Of a stretch of 34,820 nt of DNA, positions 17,634 through 25,811 are shown one piece after another. The stretch's first letter is position 1; every line of letters begins with the position of its first letter. Source of the DNA: an uncultured Acidimicrobiaceae bacterium (GTDB lineage Bacteria > Actinomycetota > Acidimicrobiia > Acidimicrobiales > Ilumatobacteraceae); NCBI GenBank assembly GCA_903919215.1, contig CAIXHI010000501.1, forward strand, positions 1 through 34,820, written 5' to 3'. A program made the position numbers and the translations under genes. The notes beneath the pieces are model-generated. The model was not told the DNA's origin. It worked only from the letters and a program-made list of their open reading frames with translations, and did no database searches.

Positions 17634-18220
17634 AGGTGCTCGTCGTCTATTGCCACCCCGTCGAGGGGTCCTTCACCTCGGCGCTACGCGACCGGGTCCT
17701 TGCCGGACTGCACGCAGGCGGACACGAGACGCGCCTCACTGATCTGTACGCAGATGGCTTCCGACCGGAGTTGTCGGCGTGGGAACTCGCCAACCACCTG
17801 GCACCACCGGAGCAGAAGCCAGAGATCGGGCCGTACGCAACCGACCTGATGTGGTGCGATGCGCTGGTGCTGGTGTACCCCACGTGGTGGAGTGGGCAAC
17901 CGGGGATGCTGAAGGGCTGGATCGACCGGGTGTGGGTCGCCGGCGTCGCCTACGACCTGCCGGAGGGAGCGAACCGCATTCGCCCGCAGTTGAAGAACGT
18001 CCGCCGCATCGTCACCGTCACCACGCACGGCTCGTCGAAGTTCGTCAACGCACTGCAGGGCGAGGGTGGCAAACGTGTCGTCAACCGTTCGCTCCGGGTG
18101 CTGTGCAACACGTTCGCCCGCACGACGTGGGTGGCCCTCTACGGCATCGACCGTTGCTCCGCCGAACAGCGTGAGGCCTTCCTGGCCAAGGCCGAACGCA
18201 CGATGCGACGTCTGCGCTGA
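17630..18220 (+). CDS. NAD(P)H dehydrogenase (quinone)/flavodoxin-fold family protein (paralog 2)
   Basis: GTG at 17630 overlaps the previous stop (GTGA); VKVLVVYCHPVEGSFTSALRDRVLAGLHAGGHETRLTDLYADGF...VLVYPTWWSGQPGMLKGWIDRVWVAGVAYDLP. The ORF track began further upstream. Confidence 0.88.
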   Translation: MKVLVVYCHPVEGSFTSALRDRVLAGLHAGGHETRLTDLYADGFRPELSAWELANHLAPPEQKPEIGPYATDLMWCDALVLVYPTWWSGQPGMLKGWIDRVWVAGVAYDLPEGANRIRPQLKNVRRIVTVTTHGSSKFVNALQGEGGKRVVNRSLRVLCNTFARTTWVALYGIDRCSAEQREAFLAKAERTMRRLR

Positions 18221-18238
18221 CCACGTCCCGCCGCGCAC

Positions 18239-19429
18239 TCAGCGGTCGAAGACGGTGACCACTTCGATGTGGGGTGTGTGCGGGAACAGGTCGAGCACCG
18301 TGGAGCCCCGATGGCGGTAGCCGTGTTCTGCCAACAGCGTCGTGTCGCGGGCGAGCGACACCGGATCGCAGCTGACCAGCACCACGCGTGCGGCGCCCGT
18401 CGCTGACAGCACCTCCACGGCTGAACGACCCAGACCGGCGCGAGCCGGATCGGCGACGGCCAGATTGACAGGAGTCGGTGCCCAGCGTTCGAACATCGAC
18501 TCGACGACGACGGCCTCAGGCGCATTCACCCGTGCGTCGGCGCACGCGGAGACGGAACTCTCGACGATCACCGCGTGACTCGCGCCGAGGCCAGCAGTGA
18601 ACAGACCACACCCGCCATATGCATCCAGCAACGGCGAGCTAGGCGACACCGACCCAAGGGAGTCGCCGCACGCCTCGCGCACTGCAGCCACCAGCATTTC
18701 GGCGGCCGCCGGGCCGGACTGGAAGAACGACGCAGCGCTGACACGCAGCGAACGACCGGCGACCGTCTCGTGCAACACCGCTGCCGGGCCGACGCCGACG
18801 TGCGCCGGCAGACCGGCCAGTTGCGCGCTACCAGCGTGCGCGAACGCCGTCGCTTCGCCCGAGGCGATACCCACGCGTAGCGCCACCTCGTCGGCACCAT
18901 GGACGCGCACACCCGACAACAGCGCGGCGAGGTCGGGCGACGCGACCGGGCATGTCTCGAGCGTCACGATGCGATGGCTCGCCGCGGCGCGCAGGCCGAC
19001 ACGCCCATCGGCCGCAACTGCCAACCGCATCCCGCTGCGATAGCCCCATGGCCCGACAGCTCCACCGGCGCGCACCGTCGCGTCCGGCAACTTCGCTGTC
19101 CTCCGCAACGCGTCGGCCACGATGTCGACCTTCCACGCGAGCTGCGCCTCGGGCGAGATGTGCTGCCAACCACACCCGCCGCAACCGTTGGCGACCTCAG
19201 GGCACGGCGGAGCCACGCGATGTGGCGATGCGTCGCGGACTTCCGCCACAACAGCGCGGGCGAAGTCGCGCTTGGACATGACGATGCGCGCCTCCACGAT
19301 CTCGCCCGGCAGAGCACCGTCCACAAACACCACACGACCGTCGGGCAGGTGGCCAATTCCGTCGCCACCAGCAGCCATCTTCTCGATCCTCACCAGCGCA
19401 AGGTCGGGCGGAGGGGTCGAGTGGCTCAC
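18239..19429 (-). CDS. class I SAM-dependent RNA methyltransferase (RumA/TrmA-like, TRAM domain)
   Basis: LALVRIEKMAAGGDGIGHLPDGRVVFVDGALPGEIVEARI (TRAM), PCPEVANGCGGCGWQHISPEAQLAWK, VADPARAGLG, RVVLVSCDPVSLARDTTLL. GTG start at 19429 inferred. Confidence 0.9.
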   Translation of the reverse strand: MSHSTPPPDLALVRIEKMAAGGDGIGHLPDGRVVFVDGALPGEIVEARIVMSKRDFARAVVAEVRDASPHRVAPPCPEVANGCGGCGWQHISPEAQLAWKVDIVADALRRTAKLPDATVRAGGAVGPWGYRSGMRLAVAADGRVGLRAAASHRIVTLETCPVASPDLAALLSGVRVHGADEVALRVGIASGEATAFAHAGSAQLAGLPAHVGVGPAAVLHETVAGRSLRVSAASFFQSGPAAAEMLVAAVREACGDSLGSVSPSSPLLDAYGGCGLFTAGLGASHAVIVESSVSACADARVNAPEAVVVESMFERWAPTPVNLAVADPARAGLGRSAVEVLSATGAARVVLVSCDPVSLARDTTLLAEHGYRHRGSTVLDLFPHTPHIEVVTVFDR

Positions 19430-19483
19430 GCCGTGAGCATACGGACGCAGCGACGAGCCACATCGCGCACTACCCTCGCACCG

Positions 19484-20167
19484 ATGCCGAGGATCGAGAT
19501 CGCCCCTAGTGTCCTGCCCGCTGACTTCGCCCGTCTGGGTGAAGAGGTCGCTGCGCTCGAGGCAGCCGGCGTGGATCGCATCCACTGGGACGTCATGGAC
19601 GGCCAGTTCGTACCGAACCTCACGTTCGGGCCCGCCGTGATCGCCGCCGCCCGCGCGCACACCACGTTGCCGTTCGAGGCCCACCTGATGGTGCTCACCC
19701 CCGACAACATGGCTGCCCAGTACATCGAGGCTGGCTGCCAACGGCTCACCGTCCACGCCGAGGCCTGTACTCATCTGCATCGCACACTCGGGCTGATCGA
19801 GTCGCTCGGGGCGAAGGCCTCAGTGTCGCTGAACCCGGCCACGCCGGTGTCGGCGGTCGCTCACGTGCTCGAGCTGGTCGACATGGTCCTGATCATGACC
19901 GTCAACCCCGGCTTCGGCGGCCAGCGCTACATCACGGCGATGGAACCAAAGATTCGCGAACTGCGGGCGATGATCGCCGCACAAGGGCTCACCGATCGGG
20001 TCGACATCGAGGTCGACGGCGGTATCGGGCCGACTACCGTCGCCGCTGCTGTCGGCGCGGGCGCCAACATCCTCGTGGCCGGCAGCGCCCTGTTCCGCGA
20101 CCCCGAAGGGTTGGCACACGCCGTCGCCGAACTGCGTGCGGGCGCCGAAGCAGCCCTCACCCTCTGA
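19484..20167 (+). CDS. rpe: ribulose-phosphate 3-epimerase
   Basis: MPRIEIAPSVLPADFARLGEEVAALEAAGVDRIHWDVMDGQFVPNLTFGP, VLIMTVNPGFGGQRYI, IEVDGGIGP. Confidence 0.97.
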   Translation: MPRIEIAPSVLPADFARLGEEVAALEAAGVDRIHWDVMDGQFVPNLTFGPAVIAAARAHTTLPFEAHLMVLTPDNMAAQYIEAGCQRLTVHAEACTHLHRTLGLIESLGAKASVSLNPATPVSAVAHVLELVDMVLIMTVNPGFGGQRYITAMEPKIRELRAMIAAQGLTDRVDIEVDGGIGPTTVAAAVGAGANILVAGSALFRDPEGLAHAVAELRAGAEAALTL

Positions 20168-20816
20168 TGTCGCGCAGCGAACGAGCGAAGGCGAACAACG
20201 CCTGTTTGATCAGCACCAGCACGATCAGCCCGGCAAGCGCGTAGAGCAACGGCTTCAGGAACGACCAGACGATCGCGCTCCCCTGACCATGCAGCGGAGA
20301 GAGCAGACCCGAGTCCACTGACGTTCCGTCCGCGAACAGCGTTCGCACGGGATCCTCTACTCGCGGGCATGCGGTGTCACTGTCGTTGAGGCCGATCACG
20401 GCGTCACCACCGAACAAGGCAGCCGGTTCTCGGACTGCGCTCACCAATCGGCCGGTCGTCTCGTCGGCGCGTACACCGACGATGTACTGCCCGCCGACCG
20501 ACAAGAAACGCGCCTCTGGTCCGTACCGCACGTCGGTCTCGCCGGCGATGAGATACGCGCCAAGGTCGCCAGAGAGCTGGCGGTCGATACTGAGACGCGC
20601 AGTCGTGGGGTGCACCGGATCGTCGAGTGCCGTGATCGTGCCGGTGAACACCGCCAAGGCCGGCGCAGGAGCCAGGCAACCGGCAGGAACGACAATCAGC
20701 GGCCCCATCGGTGCGACCGTGCCCGGAGGAGCGGTCTCGGCGAAGGCACGGCCAGCGCCAAGAACGGTGCCGATCGTGGCCATCAGGCCGAGGCACGCCC
20801 AGAGCATCCGTCGCAT
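20157..20816 (-). CDS. secreted/membrane protein of unknown function
   Basis: 219 aa; signal peptide MLWACLGLMATIGTVLGAGRAFA and C-terminal TM LLYALAGLIVLVLIKQALFAFA; overlaps the rpe 3' end convergently by 11 bp. Confidence 0.7.
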   Translation of the reverse strand: MRRMLWACLGLMATIGTVLGAGRAFAETAPPGTVAPMGPLIVVPAGCLAPAPALAVFTGTITALDDPVHPTTARLSIDRQLSGDLGAYLIAGETDVRYGPEARFLSVGGQYIVGVRADETTGRLVSAVREPAALFGGDAVIGLNDSDTACPRVEDPVRTLFADGTSVDSGLLSPLHGQGSAIVWSFLKPLLYALAGLIVLVLIKQALFAFARSLRDIRG

Positions 20817-20834
20817 GCGCTCACGCTAGTGACC

Positions 20835-20981
20835 ATGGGCGCAGATGCGATGGCAGGCCATACTGGGAAGATGGGCTTTGACTCGACTCGTCCGAAGGTG
20901 GTCAAACGGGGCGATTACGTGGTGATGATCGCCGCATCCGTAGTGACGGTGGCGTTGCTGCTGTGGGCCTTTCTCGGCTGA
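20835..20981 (+). CDS. small single-pass membrane protein (48 aa, or 36 aa from an internal ATG)
   Basis: MGADAMAGHTGKMGFDSTRPKVVKRGDYVVMIAASVVTVALLLWAFLG: basic segment followed by one TM helix. Confidence 0.6.
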   Translation: MGADAMAGHTGKMGFDSTRPKVVKRGDYVVMIAASVVTVALLLWAFLG

Positions 20982-20994
20982 TCACCCAGCAGAT

Positions 20995-21348
20995 TCAGAA
21001 GGCGCACTCGATCACGTGCACCTTCGCGCCGACGACTGCGGCGACATCGAAGCGCACCTCGAACTGTCCGTGGGGACGTTCGGTTGCCAGCCAGGCCGCG
21101 GCCAGTCGCCGTAGCCGCCGTTGCTTGGCCCAGTGCACGGCGCCCTCAGGTCCGCCGTACTCGGCAGTGGCCCGCGCCTTCACTTCACAGAAGACGATCA
21201 CGCCGTCGAGCGCGAGTACGAGGTCGAGTTCGCCGAACGAGCAGCGCCAGTTCCGCGCCAGCACCTCGTAACCGCGCCGTCGGTACCAGCGCGCCGCCTC
21301 GTCCTCGCCGAAGCGCCCTCGGGCCTGTGCAGCCAGCGAGGGCGTCAG
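20995..21348 (-). CDS. YraN/UPF0102 family endonuclease-like protein
   Basis: ARGRFGEDEAARWYRRRGYEVLARNWRCSFGELDLVLALDGVIVFCEVKARATAEYGGP, UPF0102 signature. Homology begins near 21348; ORF open to 21447; start codon uncertain. Confidence 0.9.
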   Translation of the reverse strand: MTPSLAAQARGRFGEDEAARWYRRRGYEVLARNWRCSFGELDLVLALDGVIVFCEVKARATAEYGGPEGAVHWAKQRRLRRLAAAWLATERPHGQFEVRFDVAAVVGAKVHVIECAF

Positions 21349-21638
21349 ATGTCGGTCGAGGGCAGCTCTTCCACGTTGACGTCCTTGAACGTCAGCACCC
21401 TGACCTTCGGGACGAAGCGGGTCCGACGGTACATGTCCCACACCCATGCGTCACTCAACTCCACCTCGATCACCGGACGCGACGCGTCGCCACCAACGGT
21501 GAGCTTCACGTCGTTCGCCAGGTAGAAACGGCGCTCGGTCTCCACGGCGTAGCGAAACATGGCCGCGACGTCTTGGTATTCCTGAGCGAGTTGGAGCTCG
21601 CGCTCGGCCTCGAAGCTTTCGAGATCGTCAGAGCTCAA
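21345..21638 (-). CDS. DUF2469 family protein
   Basis: MSSDDLESFEAERELQLAQEYQDVAAMFRYAVETERRFYLANDV, highly conserved actinobacterial DUF2469. Confidence 0.92.
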   Translation of the reverse strand: MSSDDLESFEAERELQLAQEYQDVAAMFRYAVETERRFYLANDVKLTVGGDASRPVIEVELSDAWVWDMYRRTRFVPKVRVLTFKDVNVEELPSTDI

Positions 21639-21666
21639 AGTGGGTGCTACTCACCGATACGGCGCC

Positions 21667-22014
21667 TCAGGCGTCGCGCTTTTCCTTGATCTTGGCGGAC
21701 TTGCCAACGCGATCACGCAGGTAGTACAGCTTGGCACGACGCACGTCGCCACGCTTGATGACTTCGATCTTCTGCACCGTGGGGGTGTGCACCGGGAAGG
21801 TGCGCTCCACGCCGACGCCGTAGCTGACCTTGCGGACGGTGTAGGTCTCCTGCACGCCACTGCCATGACGGCCGATGACGTTGCCCTGGAAGACCTGGAC
21901 GCGCTCCTTGTTACCTTCGACAACCTTCACGTGCACCTTGAGCTCGTCACCGGGCCCGAACTTCGGGATGTCAGTGCGAAGGTACTGGCTGTCGACAAAA
22001 TCGGTGGACTTCAT
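21667..22014 (-). CDS. rplS: 50S ribosomal protein L19
   Basis: [81 protein letters not shown] track extends upstream to 22233. Confidence 0.97.
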   Translation of the reverse strand: MKSTDFVDSQYLRTDIPKFGPGDELKVHVKVVEGNKERVQVFQGNVIGRHGSGVQETYTVRKVSYGVGVERTFPVHTPTVQKIEVIKRGDVRRAKLYYLRDRVGKSAKIKEKRDA

Positions 22015-22052
22015 GGCGAGGGCTACTTTGCAGAGAGTCGTACAGGGAACGC

Positions 22053-22820
22053 TCAAGGATAGGTGAGAGAAGGGAACTCTTCCAACAATCGGCGGTCTGT
22101 TTCCGCGAGCGCTTCGAGACCACCAGGCAGTAGGTCTGGCCGATAGCGCAGCGTGCGATGGAGCGCCTGAGCTCGCCGCCAACGCTGAATCCGAGCATGG
22201 TTGCCGCTGAGCACGACCTCGGGCACCGACCACCCGCGGTACTCGGCAGGGCGCGTGTACTGCGGTTCCTCCAACAGACCCGAGGCGCCGAAGCTCTCGT
22301 TGACCGGGCTGGCAGCGTTCCCCATCGCCCCTGGCAGCAGCCGCACCACCGCCTCGATCACCAAGCAGGCCGCCACCTCGCCGCCGTTCAACACGACGTC
22401 GCCGACGCTCAGCTCACCGTCCACGAGATGCTCGCGCACACGGTGGTCGATCCCTTCGTAGCGACCACACAGCAGCGAAAAGCCCCCTGCCGGCCCGGCG
22501 CTGCCGGACCCGTCGTGCAGCGCAGCGAGTTCGTGGGCCATGGCCTGGTCGAAACGACGCCCACCAGGTCCGAGCAGGTAGAGCGGCCGCGGCGGCTGAG
22601 CGGCTTCGACGGCCGCGAACAACGGCTCAGCCTTCATCACCATGCCCGCTCCCCCACCAAAGGGTGCGTCGTCGACAGTGCGATGCACATCGGAGGTCTG
22701 TTCGCGAGGGTCGTGCAGCCGCAGATCGAGCAGACCGGTGCCGCGGGCCTTGCCCAGCAGCGACTCCGCGCAGAACGTGTCGACAAGTCCCGGGAAGATG
22801 GTGAAGACGTCGATGCGCAT
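22053..22820 (-). CDS. trmD: tRNA (guanine-N1)-methyltransferase
   Basis: [101 protein letters not shown]. Confidence 0.97.
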   Translation of the reverse strand: MRIDVFTIFPGLVDTFCAESLLGKARGTGLLDLRLHDPREQTSDVHRTVDDAPFGGGAGMVMKAEPLFAAVEAAQPPRPLYLLGPGGRRFDQAMAHELAALHDGSGSAGPAGGFSLLCGRYEGIDHRVREHLVDGELSVGDVVLNGGEVAACLVIEAVVRLLPGAMGNAASPVNESFGASGLLEEPQYTRPAEYRGWSVPEVVLSGNHARIQRWRRAQALHRTLRYRPDLLPGGLEALAETDRRLLEEFPSLTYP

Positions 22821-22842
22821 CGCGTCTGCAAGCCTACGGGTG

Positions 22843-23151
22843 ATGATCTTCCACCTCACAGACCCTGCCACCTGGACCATCTCGCTCGCCGCCGGTGAAC
22901 ACACCAGTTCCACGACCGGGCGCAGCCTCGCCGAGGAGGGTTTCATCCACTGCAGCACGGCGGCACAGTGGCCGGCCACGGTGGAACGTTTCTACGCCAG
23001 CGCCACGGAACTGCTGCTGCTGCACATCGACGAAGCGCAGCTCACCTCACCGTTGGTGTACGAGCAGCTCGACGGCGCGCCCGAACCGTTCCCGCACATC
23101 TACGGCCCCATCCCCCTCGCGGCAGTCGTCGAGGTACAGCGCCTGCGCTGA
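22843..23151 (+). CDS. DUF952 domain-containing protein
   Basis: [78 protein letters not shown]...[24 protein letters not shown] motif of DUF952. Confidence 0.88.
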   Translation: MIFHLTDPATWTISLAAGEHTSSTTGRSLAEEGFIHCSTAAQWPATVERFYASATELLLLHIDEAQLTSPLVYEQLDGAPEPFPHIYGPIPLAAVVEVQRLR

Positions 23152-23167
23152 CCCGACCCGCGCTACG

Positions 23168-23641
23168 TCAGAGGTCGAAGAGGCCTTCGGGCGGGTTAAT
23201 CACGATGCGTCGCGAATCGCCGAGGCCTTCCACCGACTCGATGAACACGACCGGCACCAGAGCACCGCCATCGAGTTCGAGGATGTCGTGAGCCGGGTTG
23301 GCCAACACCGAGACGCAGCGGCCGTACTCGGTGCCGTCAATGCCGACAACTGAAGCGCCGACAAGTTCATGGACGTACAGACCTTCGTGATCTGACTCCG
23401 GCAACGCTTCCGCCGACAGACGCATACCCGATCGGGCTTCGGCGACAGTGCGGTCGGGGATCTCCTCGAAGCGCACCAGCCATCGACCACCGGCCGGCCG
23501 AGCGGCCTGCACGGTGAGCCAGATGTCGCCGGCCTTCAGACGCGCACCCACCGCCAGACGTTCGGTGCGGTCAGTGAGCAGATCGACATAGATCTCGCCA
23601 CGCACTCCATGCGCGCGGCCGAGGCGGCCCACCTCAAGCAT
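23168..23641 (-). CDS. rimM: ribosome maturation factor RimM
   Basis: MLEVGRLGRAHGVRGEIYVDLLTDRTERLAVGARL...GLYVHELVGASVVGIDGTEYGRCVSVLANPAHDILELDGG. Confidence 0.96.
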   Translation of the reverse strand: MLEVGRLGRAHGVRGEIYVDLLTDRTERLAVGARLKAGDIWLTVQAARPAGGRWLVRFEEIPDRTVAEARSGMRLSAEALPESDHEGLYVHELVGASVVGIDGTEYGRCVSVLANPAHDILELDGGALVPVVFIESVEGLGDSRRIVINPPEGLFDL

Positions 23642-23665
23642 CGTGGGCTTCCAACATTGCGTTGG

Positions 23666-23959
23666 TCAGTCGGCGAAATCGACGTCGACTTCGACGTCGT
23701 CACGGGTGGCCGCAGCGCGCACCACGGTGCGGATGCTCTGCGCCGTACGGCCACGACGGCCGATGACGCGGCCGAGATCGCCGGGGCCGACTCGCACTTC
23801 GAGACGGACCTTGCCACGGTTGATGGAGGAATCCACCAACACGGCTTCGGGATCGTCGACGATGGAACGGACGATGTGCGTGAGCACAGCGACAGCCGTA
23901 GGTGCGGAAGCTTCGTTCGACTCGGGGGTCGACTCGGGGGTCGACTCAGTGTCGGTCAC
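23666..23959 (-). CDS. KH-domain RNA-binding protein (KhpA/YlqC-like)
   Basis: LTHIVRSIVDDPEAVLVDSSINRGKVRLEVRVGPGDLGRVIGRRGRTAQSIRTVVRAAA; between rpsP and rimM as usual. N-terminal TESTPESTPES extension. Confidence 0.95.
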   Translation of the reverse strand: MTDTESTPESTPESNEASAPTAVAVLTHIVRSIVDDPEAVLVDSSINRGKVRLEVRVGPGDLGRVIGRRGRTAQSIRTVVRAAATRDDVEVDVDFAD

Positions 23960-23972
23960 AGTGGCGACCGAG

Positions 23973-24245
23973 TTACTTCGCCGCGCGAGCGGTGCCGAAC
24001 TCGGCCCACGCGCCCGAGATCTCGAGCAACTTCTTCACGCGCTCGGTGGGCTGGGCGCCGTCGAGCAGCCACTTCACAGCCTTGGAGTTGTCGACGTTGA
24101 GGGTCGACGGCTCGGTGCGCGGGTTGTAGGTGCCCACGATCTGGATGAAGCGACCGTCACGCGGCGCACGGCTGTCTGCCGCGACGATGCGATACTGCGG
24201 CTGCTTGGTCTTGCCGACTCGAGTGAGGCGCAGCTTTACTGCCAT
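23973..24245 (-). CDS. rpsP: 30S ribosomal protein S16
   Basis: [75 protein letters not shown]. Confidence 0.98.
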   Translation of the reverse strand: MAVKLRLTRVGKTKQPQYRIVAADSRAPRDGRFIQIVGTYNPRTEPSTLNVDNSKAVKWLLDGAQPTERVKKLLEISGAWAEFGTARAAK

Positions 24246-24307
24246 GCGACTTCAGTGCTCCCTGCAAATGACGTGGTACACGTCGAAATAGAATCCATGT
24301 AACGCTA

Positions 24308-25753
24308 TCAATTGAACGGGCCGAAGCCACCCGGCATCCCGGGGAGACCTTGGCCGGGTAGGCCAGGGCCGCCGGGCATGCCCGGGAACCCGCCGGGCAG
24401 GCCGGGCATTCCGCCCATCGGGGGCATCACGCGACCGCCCTTCTTCCCCTTCTTACCCCGCTGCTGCTTGGCCATCCCGCCGAAGCGCTTCATCATCTTC
24501 TGCATCTCGGCGAACTGCTTCACCAGCCGGTTCACATCGCCCACCGTGGTGCCGCTGCCGTTGGCGATGCGGGTTCGGCGGCTGCCGTTGATCAGCTCAG
24601 GCTTGCGCCGCTCGAGCGGGGTCATGCTGTGGATGATGGCTTCGATCGGCTTGAGCTGGTCGTCGCCGATCTGGGCGTCCTTCATCTCCTTGGGGATCCC
24701 GGGCATCATCCCCATGAGACCACTGAGCGGGCCCATCTTCTTGAGCGCCTGCATCTGCTCGAGGAAGTCCTCCAGCGTGAACTCGCCCTCCATCAGCTTC
24801 TCGGCGGCCTGTTCGGCCTGATCCTTGTCGAAGGCCTGTTCGGCCTGCTCGATGAGGGTGAGCATGTCGCCCATGCCGAGGATGCGACCGGCCATACGGT
24901 CGGGGTGGAACTGCTCGAACTCGCTGAGTTTCTCGCCGGTGGAGGCGAACGCAATCGGGCGGCCGATCACTTCCTTGACGCTGAGTGCCGCACCACCGCG
25001 GGCGTCACCGTCGAGTTTGGTGAGGATGACACCGTCGATCGCCAACGTCGCGTGGAACGCCTCAGCAACGCCGACAGCGTCCTGACCGGTCATTGCATCG
25101 ACGACGAGGAACGTGTAGTTGGGCTGCAGCACGCTGGAGATCTGGCGCACCTGCTCCATCATCTCCGCGTCGATCGACAGACGACCGGCGGTGTCGACGA
25201 TCAGCACGTCGCGGCCCAGACGGCGAGCCTCTTCCAGACCGCGCCTGGCGGTCTCCACAGGGTCGCCCGGCTGGCTGAACACCGGCACATCGATCTGACG
25301 GCCCAGCGTGCGCAACTGTTCGACGGCGGCAGGGCGCTGGAGATCGACCCCGACCAGGAGCGGCTGACGGCCCTGGCTCTTGAACCAGCGGGCCAACTTG
25401 GCCGAGTTGGTGGTCTTACCCGAACCCTGCAGACCGGCCATGAGCACCACCGTCGGCGGACGGCTGGCGTAATGGATCTTCAGCGTCTCGCCACCGAGCA
25501 TCGCGGTGAGTTCCGAGTTGACGATCTTGATGACCTGCTGGCCAGGATCGAGTGCCTCGCTGAGGCGGGCGCCGACGGCCTGCTCGCGGATGCGAGCAAC
25601 GACGTTGCGGACGACACCGACGTTGACGTCGGCTTCCAGCAACGCCGTGCGGATCTCCTTCAACATCTCGTCGACGTCGTCCTCGGTGAGGCGACCCTTG
25701 CCGCGCAAACGTTTGACAATGCCTTCGAGACGGGATGACAGGGAATCGAACAT
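24308..25753 (-). CDS. ffh: signal recognition particle protein Ffh
   Basis: MFDSLSSRLEGIVKRLRGKGRLTEDDVDEMLKEIRTALLEADVN, VLMAGLQGSGKTTNSAKLA, DTAGRLSID, and a Gly/Met/Pro-rich C terminus. Confidence 0.98.
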   Translation of the reverse strand: MFDSLSSRLEGIVKRLRGKGRLTEDDVDEMLKEIRTALLEADVNVGVVRNVVARIREQAVGARLSEALDPGQQVIKIVNSELTAMLGGETLKIHYASRPPTVVLMAGLQGSGKTTNSAKLARWFKSQGRQPLLVGVDLQRPAAVEQLRTLGRQIDVPVFSQPGDPVETARRGLEEARRLGRDVLIVDTAGRLSIDAEMMEQVRQISSVLQPNYTFLVVDAMTGQDAVGVAEAFHATLAIDGVILTKLDGDARGGAALSVKEVIGRPIAFASTGEKLSEFEQFHPDRMAGRILGMGDMLTLIEQAEQAFDKDQAEQAAEKLMEGEFTLEDFLEQMQALKKMGPLSGLMGMMPGIPKEMKDAQIGDDQLKPIEAIIHSMTPLERRKPELINGSRRTRIANGSGTTVGDVNRLVKQFAEMQKMMKRFGGMAKQQRGKKGKKGGRVMPPMGGMPGLPGGFPGMPGGPGLPGQGLPGMPGGFGPFN

Positions 25754-25811
25754 GCGGGGACGAACGCTACCGTCCGTCCCCGCTGCTCACCTGCTCAATG
25801 CCGTTGCGGGC

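Noticed and set aside
20333-20345. CGAACAGCGTTCG, looks like an SOS box
   Set aside because: Spacer is 3 nt rather than 4 and it lies inside a coding sequence far from a start.
24270-24284. GACGTG-GTA-CACGTC dyad upstream of rpsP as a regulator site
   Set aside because: Short 6-bp arms, likely by chance in high-GC DNA; no supporting second copy found.
24629-25738. 369-aa + strand ORF opposite ffh
   Set aside because: Shadow ORF antisense to well-defined Ffh.
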